Below, piece by piece: positions 26,760 to 36,199 of a stretch of DNA of 64,000 bases. The first letter of the stretch is position 1. Every line of letters starts with the position of its first letter. Below the pieces are notes generated by a model. That model worked only from the letters and a program-made list of their open reading frames with translations, searched no databases and was not told the DNA's origin. The stretch is from CAYYNP01 sp964472545 (lineage in GTDB: Bacteria; Planctomycetota; Planctomycetia; Pirellulales; Thermoguttaceae): the NCBI GenBank assembly GCA_964472545.1, contig CAYYNP010000004.1:28806-92805 (forward strand), written 5' to 3'. Made by a program: the position numbers and the translations under genes.

Positions 26760-27090
26760 GGCAGGGGTGGGGATTCGGTAGGGGTGGTCGGCGGGCACTG
26801 CTCCTTGCCGGAGCGGACAATGTGTGTCTAAGTCTAGATCGTCTCTGCTGGCCGTGCAACCAACAAAGCCCCTCCGGGGCATGGAGGTCGCCCCGTGGAC
26901 GAGGGGGCGTGCGTCGGCCGAGTCCGGCCGCGGCGGTTTCCAATTCTCGGCATTTCGGTAGGATTATACGGGCCTTCAAGAAAAGTAGTCATCTCGCTCC
27001 GCGAGATGTCATCGCGCCTCGCGGAGCGAGACGCCTACCATTTGCTACGTCTCGCGGAGCGAGACGCTTACTATGAAGAGCGGTGACCGA
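26760..27090. other. Divergent intergenic region
   Basis: Region of 331 bases between the DUF1080 pair (left) and aconitase (right). The right third is occupied by the repeat at 26990-27071. TAGGATTATAC near 26959-26969 is AT-richer than its surroundings and may be a rightward -10 region, but no -35 is convincing. The rest shows nothing clear. Confidence 0.45.
26990..27071. repeat. Three copies of a CTCGCGGAGCGAGA repeat just upstream of aconitase
   Basis: CATCTCGCTCCGCGAGATG (26990-27008) is a near-perfect hairpin. It is followed by two direct copies, CGCCTCGCGGAGCGAGACGC (27014) and CGTCTCGCGGAGCGAGACGC (27048), each itself palindromic. The last copy ends two bases before an in-frame ATG at 27073, so it lies in the 5' leader of the aconitase message. 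Confidence 0.7.
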
Positions 27091-29817
27091 ATGACTTCCA
27101 CGCTGGCAAATCAAGACCCCTTTGCCGCCCGCGACACGTTCGACACCGGCGACGGCCCGGCGGGGATCTATCGCCTGGCCAAGCTTGAAGACGCCGGATT
27201 GACCAACGTCGCCGCGCTGCCGTATTCGATCCGCGTGTTGCTCGAATCGGTGCTGCGCAATTGCGACGGCCACCAGGTCACCGAGCAGGACGTCAAAAAG
27301 CTGGCCGGCTACGACGCTACCGACGTGGCCTCCGTCGAGGTCCCCTTCAAGCCGGCCCGAGTGGTGTTGCAAGACTTCACCGGCGTGCCCGCCGTGGTCG
27401 ATCTGGCGGCCATGCGCAGCGCCATGCAGCGGCTCGGCGGCAATCCGCGGCGTGTCAATCCGCTGATTCCCGTCGATCTGGTGATCGACCATTCGGTACA
27501 GGTCGATCACCACGGTTCGTCCGGGGCGCTGCAGTTGAACGTCGATTTGGAGTTCCAGCGCAACCGCGAACGCTACGAGTTGCTTCGCTGGGCTCAAGAC
27601 GCCTTCGCCGATTTCCGCGTCGTGCCGCCCGGCATGGGGATTATCCACCAGGTGAACCTCGAGTTTCTCGGCCAATGCGTTTTTCTGCGCCAGGACGCCG
27701 ACGGCCCGGTGGCCCTGCCCGACAGCCTGGTGGGCACCGACAGCCACACCACGATGATCAACGGCCTGGGCATCCTCGGCTGGGGCGTGGGCGGAATCGA
27801 GGCCGAGGCCGTGATGCTCGGCCGGCCGCTGTACATGCTCGCCCCCGAGGTGGTCGGCTTCGAGATGACCGGCCGCTTGCCGCCCGGGGCGACTGCCACC
27901 GACTTGGTGTTGATGGTCACCCAGATGCTCCGCAGCGAGGGCGTGGTGGGCAAGTTCGTCGAGTATTTCGGACCCGGCGTGGCTGAAATGCGGCTGGCCG
28001 ATCGGGCCGTGGTGGCCAACATGGCACCCGAGTACGGCGCCACGATGGGCTTCTTCCCCATCGACGAACAGACGCTGACGTACCTGAAAGAAACCGGACG
28101 CGGCGACCGCCACGTGCAGCTTGTCGAACGCTACGCCAAAGAGCAGCAACTGTTCCGCTCGGCCGGATCCGACGCACCGGGGCCAAAATACACCAAAGTA
28201 CTCTCGCTCGATCTGGGCAGCGTCGAGCCGAGCCTGGCGGGCCCCAAACGGCCGCAAGACCGCGTGCCGCTCTCGCGGATGAAGCAGTCGTTTCAGAAGG
28301 TGCTCGCCACGCCGACCGACCGGCGCGGCTTCGCGCTTTCCGAGGAAGAGATCTCGCAAACGGCCGAGGTCGCCGGCGACGACGCCACGCACACCATCGG
28401 CCACGGCGCCGTGGTGATCGCGGCCATCACCAGTTGCACCAACACCAGCAACCCGGGCGTAATGCTGGCCGCCGGCCTGCTGGCCAAGAAAGCGGTCGAA
28501 AAGGGCCTCTCGGTCCAGCCGCACGTCAAAACGAGCCTCTCGCCCGGCAGCCGCGTGGTGACAGACTACCTGGCGGCGACCGGTTTGAACGGGCCTTTGG
28601 AGGAACTCGGATTCCACACCGTGGGCTACGGCTGCATGACCTGCATCGGCAACAGCGGCCCGCTGCCGCCGCCGGTAGCCAAGGCCGTCGGCGAAGGAGA
28701 CCTGGTCGCCGCGTCGGTGCTCAGCGGCAACCGCAACTTCGAGGGCCGGGTGAATCCGCTGGTGAAGGCCAACTACCTGGCCGGCCCGCCGCTGGTGGTG
28801 GCCTACGCCATCGCCGGCACCGTCGACGCCGACCTGACCACCGAACCCTTGGGCACCGGCAGCGACGGACAGCCGGTCTACTTGAAGGAGATCTGGCCAA
28901 GCCATGAGGAGGTCGACGCCGTGTTGGCCGAAGCCGTTACGCCGGAGATGTTCCGCGACCGTTACGGCAACGTCTTCAAGGGCAGCCCGATCTGGAACGG
29001 GATTCCGGTCACCGCCGGTGAGTTGTTTCCCTGGGATGGGCAGAGCACCTACATCCAGGAGCCGCCGTTTATGCTCGACGTGGCGGCCGAGCCGGGCGCG
29101 GTCGAGCCGATCCGCGGCGCCCGGGCGCTGGCCGCATTGGGCGATTCGGTGACCACCGACCACATCTCACCCGCCGGAGCAATCGCGGCAGAGAGCCCCG
29201 CCGGAGAATTCTTGCAGCAGCAAGGCGTAACGCCGGCAAGCTTCAACAGCTACGGTTCCCGCCGCGGCAACGATCGCGTGATGACCCGCGGTACGTTTGC
29301 CAACATCCGTATCCGCAACCTCCTGGCGCCAGGCACCGAAGGCGGCGTCACGTTGCATCTGCCCGACGGCCAGCAGATGAGTATCTACGACGCGGCGATG
29401 AAGTATCGCGAAGAAGGCGTGTCGCTGATCGTGCTGGCCGGCGCCGAATACGGCACCGGCAGCAGCCGCGACTGGGCCGCCAAAGGCACCCAACTGCTGG
29501 GCGTGCGAGCGGTGATCGCCTCGAGCTACGAGCGCATCCACCGCAGCAACCTGGTCGGCATGGGCGTGCTGCCGCTGGAGTTGACACCGGGCGCTTCGTG
29601 GGAATCGCTGGGACTCTCGGGCAAGGAGACGTTCGACGTGCCGGGCCTCGGCGAAGACCTCCAGCCGGGCTGCGAACTGACCGTCCGCGCAACGGCCGAC
29701 GACGGCCAAGTTTGCGAGTTTCCCGTCAAGGTCCGCATCGACACGCCGGTCGAACTCGAGTACTACCGCCACGGCGGCATCATGCCGACGGTGTTGCGGG
29801 AGTTGGCCGCCGGCTAA
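27091..29817 (+). CDS. acnA: Aconitate hydratase A
   Basis: 908 residues, full length for the AcnA/IRP type. Interconverts citrate and isocitrate in the cytosolic TCA cycle. The three [4Fe-4S] cysteines are in ITSCTNTSNPGVMLAAGLL and GYGCMTCIGNSGPL. The swivel domain carries GDSVTTDHISPAGAI and EYGTGSSRDWAAKG with the catalytic Ser region. The start at 27091 (MTSTLANQDPF) looks best; ATG 27073 is also in frame but abuts a repeat and lacks a ribosome binding site. No partner genes adjoin it. AcnA-type proteins can bind RNA when the cluster is lost; that is family knowledge, not seen here. Confidence 0.97.
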   Translation: MTSTLANQDPFAARDTFDTGDGPAGIYRLAKLEDAGLTNVAALPYSIRVLLESVLRNCDGHQVTEQDVKKLAGYDATDVASVEVPFKPARVVLQDFTGVPAVVDLAAMRSAMQRLGGNPRRVNPLIPVDLVIDHSVQVDHHGSSGALQLNVDLEFQRNRERYELLRWAQDAFADFRVVPPGMGIIHQVNLEFLGQCVFLRQDADGPVALPDSLVGTDSHTTMINGLGILGWGVGGIEAEAVMLGRPLYMLAPEVVGFEMTGRLPPGATATDLVLMVTQMLRSEGVVGKFVEYFGPGVAEMRLADRAVVANMAPEYGATMGFFPIDEQTLTYLKETGRGDRHVQLVERYAKEQQLFRSAGSDAPGPKYTKVLSLDLGSVEPSLAGPKRPQDRVPLSRMKQSFQKVLATPTDRRGFALSEEEISQTAEVAGDDATHTIGHGAVVIAAITSCTNTSNPGVMLAAGLLAKKAVEKGLSVQPHVKTSLSPGSRVVTDYLAATGLNGPLEELGFHTVGYGCMTCIGNSGPLPPPVAKAVGEGDLVAASVLSGNRNFEGRVNPLVKANYLAGPPLVVAYAIAGTVDADLTTEPLGTGSDGQPVYLKEIWPSHEEVDAVLAEAVTPEMFRDRYGNVFKGSPIWNGIPVTAGELFPWDGQSTYIQEPPFMLDVAAEPGAVEPIRGARALAALGDSVTTDHISPAGAIAAESPAGEFLQQQGVTPASFNSYGSRRGNDRVMTRGTFANIRIRNLLAPGTEGGVTLHLPDGQQMSIYDAAMKYREEGVSLIVLAGAEYGTGSSRDWAAKGTQLLGVRAVIASSYERIHRSNLVGMGVLPLELTPGASWESLGLSGKETFDVPGLGEDLQPGCELTVRATADDGQVCEFPVKVRIDTPVELEYYRHGGIMPTVLRELAAG

Positions 29818-29855
29818 CAGCTCGTCCGGAAGGCCCACCCGGTTTCGTTGGGCTG

Positions 29856-30371
29856 CTACGAAACGTCGACCGAAGGCTTCCGCACAGACGGCTCCAGAAA
29901 GTGCGGCGCGGGTACGGCCGCTTCGGCCGCGTCGACGCTCCACCTGCCCGTCAGACTTTTCCGACGCTGCCGCGCATCAACGATCACGATCACCGCCGAG
30001 ATTTCCTTGAGCGATTCGAGCAGGGCTGCCGCCACGGGGCCCTGCAGCGCGTCTTCTCGCATCTCGTAGACCAGAGCACCGAAGAGGTCTGGGGCGATTT
30101 CCTCTCGCAGGCAGAAGAGCCCGGATCGATCGGGCCGCCAGGCCACCGGCCAGCTTTCATCGCTCAGCCACGCACAGGAAAAATCGGCGCACATCTTCGG
30201 CCGCCGGCTGTAGATTCCGCAGCCATCGCTCGCTAGCCGAGGACACGCCACACCGGACGGCTTGCCACCCGGGCCCACCACACCGGGGGGGATCCACAAG
30301 TGCGTGCAACACGCCGCACACTGCTCGCAGTTGTGGGCGTTGGTGGTCGAGTCGCCTGCTTGCTCGGACAT
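29856..30371 (-). CDS. YkgJ-type (UPF0153) Cys-cluster protein
   Basis: 171 residues from the ATG at 30371, which has GGAAG upstream; the frame extends 89 codons further without recognisable content and across the divergent promoter. CEQCAACCTHLW supplies the CxxCxxCC cluster of the YkgJ family. Two further Cys-containing stretches (VACPRLASDGCGIY and PKMCADFSCAWL) complete a likely zinc or Fe-S site. Cytosolic; function unknown in the family, although the Cys pattern suggests metal binding. It ends convergent with aconitase and starts divergent from the zinc-ribbon gene at 30557. Confidence 0.85.
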   Translation of the reverse strand: MSEQAGDSTTNAHNCEQCAACCTHLWIPPGVVGPGGKPSGVACPRLASDGCGIYSRRPKMCADFSCAWLSDESWPVAWRPDRSGLFCLREEIAPDLFGALVYEMREDALQGPVAAALLESLKEISAVIVIVDARQRRKSLTGRWSVDAAEAAVPAPHFLEPSVRKPSVDVS

Positions 30372-30486
30372 CGCACTTCCGGTCGGTCTAACCGCCACAA
30401 TCGATCGGACTCCAACTAATATCGGTAACGGCATCGCTGTGCCTTGAGACCCGGCCGGAAGAACGTCCGCAGACGGCCACGATTCG

Positions 30487-30515
30487 TTGCCTCCGCCCTT
30501 GGCGTAGAGTACGAT
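30487..30515 (+). promoter_or_regulatory. Putative promoter of the double zinc-ribbon gene
   Basis: TTGCCT (30487-30492), 17 bases, TACGAT (30510-30515). Each matches the housekeeping consensus at 4/6, with ideal spacing. It lies 41 bases before the ATG at 30557. Confidence 0.4.
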
Positions 30516-30556
30516 CGAGGGAGCAAGAAGATCTCCACCACTCTCCGTCCTCAGCA

Positions 30557-31414
30557 ATGGCCGACAGCGCAATCGAGTTTCTCTGCCCCAACGGACACAA
30601 GATCCACTGCTCTGCGGGGCAGGCCGGACGTCCGGCAAGATGCCCCCAATGCGGGGTGAAGTTCCGCGTGCCCCGTCTCGAAGATATCGAGACCCAGGTG
30701 GATTCGGACGAGTCGGCGCCGTCTCAACAGCCGGCTAACGAACAGTCCGCAACTCAACAGCCATCTACGCGAAAGGCGGCTGTTGCCGAGCGGCCACGGC
30801 AGGACTGGTCGGACGAGGACGAGCCGGCAATCGAGTTTCTCTGCCCCAACGGTCACCGGCTACACGGCCCGGTGAGTCTTAAGGGCAGCCACGGCGAATG
30901 CCCCGCGTGTGGCTCGAAATTCCGCATCCCCGACGCCGACGAGCCGCCTTCGGAGCCCGAGCCCGAGGCCGAATCGAAGATCCGGCTTGGCAACCCTAGG
31001 ACTCCCGCCCCGGAACAGACCGACCCGCCGCGACCGGTGCCGGTGGATTCGTCCCCACAGCCGGCCGAGGTCGCCCGGCCGATACCCGTCGCCGAGACAC
31101 CCGGCACGAATCTCCGCGCGGCAGCCGTTACGGCCGACTCCCCGCAGGCCGCCACGATCGGGCATCCGCTGGGGGCCCTGTTCTCGAAACTTTGGAGCGA
31201 AAAGCCCTCCGGCGCCGTGGTCGAGTTGCACTTCGGCGACGGCGAGACGCTCGTGCCGGACTACTTCGCTGAAGCCCTCTCGCAAGACGACCACGGTGTG
31301 TTTGCGGTGAAGGAGCCCGGCGGAACCCACACGCTCTCGGTGTTGGCCTGGGACGCGATCGTACGCGTGATGGTACGCGGCGTGGGCCAGTTGCCGGCGG
31401 AGATGTCGCCTTAG
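30557..31414 (+). CDS. Protein with two N-terminal zinc ribbons and a low-complexity linker
   Basis: 285 residues. Two copies of the same ribbon occur: FLCPNGHKIHCSAGQ...CPQCGVKFRVP (about 8-37) and FLCPNGHRLHG...CPACGSKFRIP (about 94-122). Each has Cys-x3-His on the first knuckle and CxxC on the second. A Pro/Glu/Ala/Thr-rich linker (125-210) leads to a C-terminal domain of about 85 residues (GAVVELHFGDGETLVPDYF) that I do not recognise. No signal peptide. Such ribbons recur in planctomycete proteins of unknown role; two further zinc-ribbon proteins lie in the 48372-63695 cluster. It ends 14 bases from the convergent mannosidase gene. Confidence 0.7.
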   Translation: MADSAIEFLCPNGHKIHCSAGQAGRPARCPQCGVKFRVPRLEDIETQVDSDESAPSQQPANEQSATQQPSTRKAAVAERPRQDWSDEDEPAIEFLCPNGHRLHGPVSLKGSHGECPACGSKFRIPDADEPPSEPEPEAESKIRLGNPRTPAPEQTDPPRPVPVDSSPQPAEVARPIPVAETPGTNLRAAAVTADSPQAATIGHPLGALFSKLWSEKPSGAVVELHFGDGETLVPDYFAEALSQDDHGVFAVKEPGGTHTLSVLAWDAIVRVMVRGVGQLPAEMSP

Positions 31415-31428
31415 ACCAACTCGGTCGA

Positions 31429-34400
31429 TCAGTCCGCCAGCGCGGCGTGCAACGTCACGATCCCCATTGCCGGCAACTCGATCGGACCGCGGACCTCTTG
31501 CCCGTTCTCTTCGCGCGGGCTGCTCCGCACGACGCGCACCGGCCGCGGTTCGGACCACGTCAACGTCACACTGGCCGGGGCTTCGGCCGCGTTGAATAGC
31601 CGTACGATCAGGGCCTTGCCGTCGGGCGTCGGCCGCAGCGAACTGATGATGACGCTCTCCGACTCGACACGCACGCGCGACGCGACCTGCGGGGCCTGCG
31701 GATCGACCGGCACCACGACCAGCGGCTGGCTGCGTTCGATGCCGAAGCGCGTGGCGGCGGCCGCGTCGAACTTCCCATGCGGCCGCAGCGAGTAGCGAAA
31801 TACGGTCGGCCCCTCCTGCGATGCCTTGTAGTTCGTCTCCCAGTAGTTGTTCATCACGTAGGAGTAGAACGTGGTGGTCGGCTCGAGCCGTGTGATCCAC
31901 GCGCCGGGGTCGTACGGGCTGGCCACGTCGACAGTGATTGCCCCGACCTCGACCAACGGGGCGTCGACGGTGGCCCAGGTCACGCCGTAGTCGCCCGCGG
32001 AAACGTCGACCCAACGCCCGACGCTAAAGTAGTTCTTGCACGCCCCCTCCAATTGGTCCTTCTCCGGCCGCACGACTGCCCAAGGGGTATCCACCCGCAT
32101 CACGCCGCCGGGAACGTTCAAGCCGAAACCGAAATGGACGCCCTCCTTCACAAACACAGGTCGCTTGTCCACGACGTTGTGGACGTCGACCCGATTCAAG
32201 CCGTCGAAGACGCGATAGACTCGGGTCAATTGCCGGCAGCCCTTCACTGCCCGGCAGCGGACGATCAACGAGGCGGTCAGCGGACCGTGCTCGCCGACGG
32301 TAATCTGAACCGGGCCAACGCCGGCGTGGGACTTGGCAGGGTCGCGGCCGCTGACGTAGTGATAGCCATTGCAGCCTGCGCGAGATTGCCAATCGACTAC
32401 GTTGTGTGCGATCCCCGGGGCCGCGAACCTCTCGATGGCCCCGGTCGTGATGTCGATCGAGAGGCCCAACGTCTCGTTGTACAATAGATGGTCGTCGGCT
32501 TTGGCCTTTCCGGCAGGCTGCGCCTTACCCGGCGTCAGACAGAAGCGTTTCGCACCCATCGGCGGTACGTCCGCGGCCAAGAAGATCAACTGACCGGCCT
32601 GTCCGGTCTGCGACGAGACGACGTTGCCCTCGGCATCTTCCACCACGTCACCCGCCCGGCTCGCCGTGTCGGTATCCGGCGGTAACGTGACCACGTCGGT
32701 TCGCGGCCACGACGACGTGTTGTAGACGTCGACGGCCCGAATCGTCTTGCCCCGCTCGCGCTGCCCGGCCGTTGCCTTGCCCAGCAATTCCCGCGAGCGC
32801 CGCTCGGCCGCCAAGGCAAACGCCTGCTTGATGGCCCACTGATCCAGAGTGAACTTCGAGGTTGGCTGGCTAATGCTGCAATGGGCGCCCCAGGTGTGTT
32901 CGTTGTAGAGGATTACGTCGCGCCAGGCATCGTAGAACTCGGCGTCGGGAAAGCCGTCCCGGCCGGCGATCGCCCACAGCGCCTCGGCCTGCACCAGCCG
33001 TTCGGCCGCGTTGCGGGCAAGGGCCGTTTCGCGAGCCGACGAGCCGGCGCCGTCTTCCCAGTAGGGAGTGAAATCGCCGCGAACCTCCGGCACCTGAGCC
33101 GCATAACGCCGCTCGAACTCGCGGAACATCTCCCGCGTGGTGGCGATCACCATCTTCGGATAGGCGTACTTCTTGTTCCATCGCTTGACGAACTCGCAGA
33201 GTTCCACATCCGGCGGGCCGTTGTCGCCGCCGATGCTGTAGCGGACCTGGACCATGTCGTAGGGGTAGTCGTCGGCCTCGAGTTGCCCGAGGTATTCGAA
33301 GAACGGCCCCGGCGGCGAGTCGGCGGTGAGCTTGCCTTGCCGGCCTCCATGGAACCACGAATAGGCTTGGCCGGCCATCCAGCAGAGCAACTTCTCTTCG
33401 CCCGACGGCGAGACCCAGTACCAGGCCTTATCGCCCCAGGCCTCCAGCGTGTGGCCGATGCGGTGGACGTGGTTCGGGCCGATCGAGAGATACTTCACGC
33501 CTTGATGGGCCAGCGCCGGCACGGTACCCCAGGTGTAGCCGGGCACGTCGCTGATCATGGCCGCGTCGATCGGCAGATCGTACTGCCGCGACACCCGCCG
33601 GGCACAATCGACCAGCCGAAACAATTCCTCCGGCCGACAGAGCCCGGTCAGTTCGTTGCCGTAGAGGGCGTCGAGGTGAATCCACCCGCGGCGGACGGCC
33701 TCGATGAACTCTTGCCGCTTCTGGGGCGTTGCCTGCCGCAAGTAACTGTCGACCGCCCACATCGTCTCGGTGTTCCAGCGAAAGCGTGATCCCTCCGGGT
33801 AGTCGGCCGTTCGGCGTGCAAAATCGATCGCCTCTTCGAAGTATCGCCAATGGGCCTGCTCGACCTCGGTCTGCACGTGCGTGTATCCGATGTCGACGTG
33901 AGAATGCGGCAGGATGTAGATCTCCCAGCGGCGGACCGGACGCAGCCTGGTCTGGCGTTGAACGACCGGTTGACCATCAATGAGAAGGCTCACCTCGACC
34001 GTCTTCTGCGCATCGACTGCCGGCACAAGCACCTGGACGGTACGGCGGCCGGGCCTCAGTCGCAGCGGTACGGGGGTCGCATCGGCAACACGGAGCGTCG
34101 CAGCGTTGCTCTCTGCATAGGGATAGTCGACGGCCACTTGCAGCGGCTGCACCGTTCGCTCCGTACCTCGCAACAACGCACACGACGGCAGCAATTCGAC
34201 CGCAATCTTCGACGGATTCGACTCCGGCTTCCCGGCGGTGAAGAAGGCGATCTCGGCTCCGCCCACCGTGCCGTGTCCGGCGGGCCCCAGACGCTTCACC
34301 CGCCAGCGGACGTAGCGGGCGGTGACCGGCGCGTCGAACGCGGCCATCGTAACGCCGGAGCGAACGTTGGCGTGCTTGATCTCGACGGTCTCGAAGGCCT

Positions 34401-34770
34401 CGCCCGCATCGCCGAAATCGGCCCGATTGCTGAACGTCAACTCGGAGGCCGCCACCGTAGCCGGGTCGGCCCGATCGACGTGCTTTATCGCCGCCAACGG
34501 GATCGGCTTGCCAAAATCGAAGTCGATGTGCGTCTTGGTCCCGTCGCCACGGGAGAAGTACTCGGTCGTCGGATTGCCGTCAATGATATGCTCGACTTCG
34601 TAGTTCCCGCCGGGATAGGCGATCGAGCTGTCGACGATCGCCGGTTTCGCCGCCGGCGTAAGCGGCGTGTATTGCCGCGGCTCGGCGGAATTGGCTGAGG
34701 CAGCCAACGCGAGCAACACCAGCGGAATCAGCTTGAACCGGGTACGTCGTGCGAGATATCCGGTCGTCAT
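31429..34770 (-). CDS. Secreted GH38-type alpha-mannosidase with N-terminal F5/8 C domain
   Basis: 1113 residues from the ATG at 34770, which has AAGGA upstream and begins the signal peptide; 68 upstream codons carry no features. Residues about 40-190 form a discoidin-like carbohydrate-binding domain. The GH38 catalytic domain starts at IYILPHSHVDIGYTHVQ (near 288), whose His and Asp bind zinc, and AMISDVPGYTWGTVP (near 404) holds the likely nucleophile Asp. The beta-sandwich domains follow to the end. Retaining exo-mannosidase action on extracellular mannose-containing glycans is expected. It stands alone on the minus strand, divergent from the FGE-like gene. Confidence 0.88.
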   Translation of the reverse strand: MTTGYLARRTRFKLIPLVLLALAASANSAEPRQYTPLTPAAKPAIVDSSIAYPGGNYEVEHIIDGNPTTEYFSRGDGTKTHIDFDFGKPIPLAAIKHVDRADPATVAASELTFSNRADFGDAGEAFETVEIKHANVRSGVTMAAFDAPVTARYVRWRVKRLGPAGHGTVGGAEIAFFTAGKPESNPSKIAVELLPSCALLRGTERTVQPLQVAVDYPYAESNAATLRVADATPVPLRLRPGRRTVQVLVPAVDAQKTVEVSLLIDGQPVVQRQTRLRPVRRWEIYILPHSHVDIGYTHVQTEVEQAHWRYFEEAIDFARRTADYPEGSRFRWNTETMWAVDSYLRQATPQKRQEFIEAVRRGWIHLDALYGNELTGLCRPEELFRLVDCARRVSRQYDLPIDAAMISDVPGYTWGTVPALAHQGVKYLSIGPNHVHRIGHTLEAWGDKAWYWVSPSGEEKLLCWMAGQAYSWFHGGRQGKLTADSPPGPFFEYLGQLEADDYPYDMVQVRYSIGGDNGPPDVELCEFVKRWNKKYAYPKMVIATTREMFREFERRYAAQVPEVRGDFTPYWEDGAGSSARETALARNAAERLVQAEALWAIAGRDGFPDAEFYDAWRDVILYNEHTWGAHCSISQPTSKFTLDQWAIKQAFALAAERRSRELLGKATAGQRERGKTIRAVDVYNTSSWPRTDVVTLPPDTDTASRAGDVVEDAEGNVVSSQTGQAGQLIFLAADVPPMGAKRFCLTPGKAQPAGKAKADDHLLYNETLGLSIDITTGAIERFAAPGIAHNVVDWQSRAGCNGYHYVSGRDPAKSHAGVGPVQITVGEHGPLTASLIVRCRAVKGCRQLTRVYRVFDGLNRVDVHNVVDKRPVFVKEGVHFGFGLNVPGGVMRVDTPWAVVRPEKDQLEGACKNYFSVGRWVDVSAGDYGVTWATVDAPLVEVGAITVDVASPYDPGAWITRLEPTTTFYSYVMNNYWETNYKASQEGPTVFRYSLRPHGKFDAAAATRFGIERSQPLVVVPVDPQAPQVASRVRVESESVIISSLRPTPDGKALIVRLFNAAEAPASVTLTWSEPRPVRVVRSSPREENGQEVRGPIELPAMGIVTLHAALAD

Positions 34771-35091
34771 TGCAGGAGTTCCTTCATGTTTGGGGATCGA
34801 TTCGCGTCGGAGTTGCGAGCGTCGCGGGAGTTTCCGGCCCCGGGCGTCAGTATCGGCCCATGTACGTAGCGCCGTCAAGTCCGGGAACGGCCCGGCCTCT
34901 AATGCCGTGTGGCCGTGCCGCCCGCGCATTGAACTGTCCAGTGCCGGGCGGTATGATTCTACGTAATGTGGCACGACGTTGTTGAGAAGTCCAAGTGCCT
35001 GGTGTGAGCCTTCAGCGCGGCCTTTTTGTCGTCCGCCTGTTGCCCGGAGAAGCTATCCGCCGCCCCGAGCGCCAAGGAAGTCCATTCTCCG
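34771..35091. other. Divergent intergenic region
   Basis: Region of 321 bases between the mannosidase and the PEP-CTERM FGE-like gene. It holds a good rightward promoter at 34929-34957. Nothing recognisable is seen for the leftward gene beyond its ribosome binding site. Confidence 0.5.
34929..34957 (+). promoter_or_regulatory. Promoter of the PEP-CTERM FGE-like gene, shared type
   Basis: TTGAAC (34929-34934), 17 bases, TATGAT (34952-34957). The -10 and what follows (GGTATGATTCTACGTA) recur almost exactly before the gene at 36383 (GGTATGATCCTACGTA). This supports a real shared promoter. It lies about 135 bases before the ATG, leaving a long leader. Confidence 0.55.
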
Positions 35092-36198
35092 ATGCGTACG
35101 TTTGCCGATGTGAAGAGTTCCTGTCAACGGGGAAGAGGCAAATTTCAGACGATCAGACTACTGGCCACGGCCTTGTTGCTGTTGCCCACATCAGCCTTCA
35201 ACGCCAACGTCGCACCCGCTGCAGTCGTGATGGACGTGGTTCCGGTCGGCAACCCGGGGAACCCGCCGGACACGCGCTACGAATCAGTTGGTATTGGTGG
35301 TGTGGATTACATCTTCAACATCGGCAAGTACGAAGTTACCAACGCCCAGTACTGCGAACTGCTCAATTCGGTGGCGACAGTGGGCGATCCGCACGAGTTG
35401 TACAACGAGGAAATGGGTAGGGGGCATTACAACATCGGAGGCATCTCGCGAAGTGGCTCGGGAACCGAGGAAGATCCGTGGGTGTATGCTCCGCGCGAGC
35501 ACCGGGCCAATCGCCCGGTGAACTACGTCAGCTTCTGGGACGCCTGCCGCTTTGCCAACTGGCTGCATAACGGCCAGCCGCGCGGCGTGCAAGACTTGGA
35601 CACGACTGAAGACGGGGCCCATTTCCTAGGCGGCGTGACGCACCCAAATAACACCGACGTCCATCGTGCAACCGGTTGGAGATGGGCCCTGCCCACCGAG
35701 GACGAATGGTACAAGGCGGCCTATCACAAGAACAACGGCGCAACCGGCGACTACTACGACTACGCGACCGGGAGTGACACGGCCCCGACGTCAGAACCAC
35801 CGCCAGGCAGTAATGCGCCGGGTGGCTCGAGCAACTACTATCACGGTGGCTTCGTGGACCGAGTGCTCTTCACTACGGAAGTGGGCGCCTACAGCGCCGG
35901 ACCGTCCGACAGCCCTTACGGTACGTTCGATCAGGGCGGCAACGTATGGGAGCGGAACGAGACGCTCAGCAGTGGGCGCACGATGCGTGGCTTGCGGGGC
36001 GGATCGTATACCGGTCTCAGCGGAAGTTACGTGGATTTGCAGCACGCCTCCTTCCGCTATTGGTTCAAACCAGAGTTTGAGTATGCCAGTGGCAGGGTGC
36101 TTGGGTTTCGGGTCGTAAGCGTCCCGGAGCCCAGCGCCGTCGCGCTACTGGCCTGCGGCGCCGTGGCAGGCTTGATGTGGCGGAACCGTCGCCGTTGA
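35092..36198 (+). CDS. FGE/SUMF1-fold protein with PEP-CTERM sorting signal
   Basis: 368 residues from the ATG at 35092 (AAGGAAG lies about a dozen bases upstream). Signal peptide, then the FGE-like fold: FNIGKYEVTNAQYCELLN, RPVNYVSFWDACRFANWLHN, ALPTEDEWYKAAYH and FDQGGNVWERNETL. The block that holds the two catalytic Cys in true FGE reads GLRGGSYTGLSGSYVDL, with neither, so it is most likely a binding or structural version. The end VPEPSAVALLACGAVAG followed by MWRNRRR is a PEP-CTERM signal, processed by an exosortase and linked to export with exopolysaccharide. GC content is a little below that of its neighbours. Confidence 0.88.
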   Translation: MRTFADVKSSCQRGRGKFQTIRLLATALLLLPTSAFNANVAPAAVVMDVVPVGNPGNPPDTRYESVGIGGVDYIFNIGKYEVTNAQYCELLNSVATVGDPHELYNEEMGRGHYNIGGISRSGSGTEEDPWVYAPREHRANRPVNYVSFWDACRFANWLHNGQPRGVQDLDTTEDGAHFLGGVTHPNNTDVHRATGWRWALPTEDEWYKAAYHKNNGATGDYYDYATGSDTAPTSEPPPGSNAPGGSSNYYHGGFVDRVLFTTEVGAYSAGPSDSPYGTFDQGGNVWERNETLSSGRTMRGLRGGSYTGLSGSYVDLQHASFRYWFKPEFEYASGRVLGFRVVSVPEPSAVALLACGAVAGLMWRNRRR

Positions 36199-36199
36199 A

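Noticed and set aside
26990..27071. CRISPR array
   Set aside because: The repeats are palindromic, only three, with one inverted and no regular spacers or cas genes; no other CRISPR-like array was seen in the window.
26989..29163. 724-codon open frame on the minus strand opposite aconitase
   Set aside because: Its product has no recognisable motif and it mirrors the third-position GC of acnA, which has all its family residues on the plus strand.
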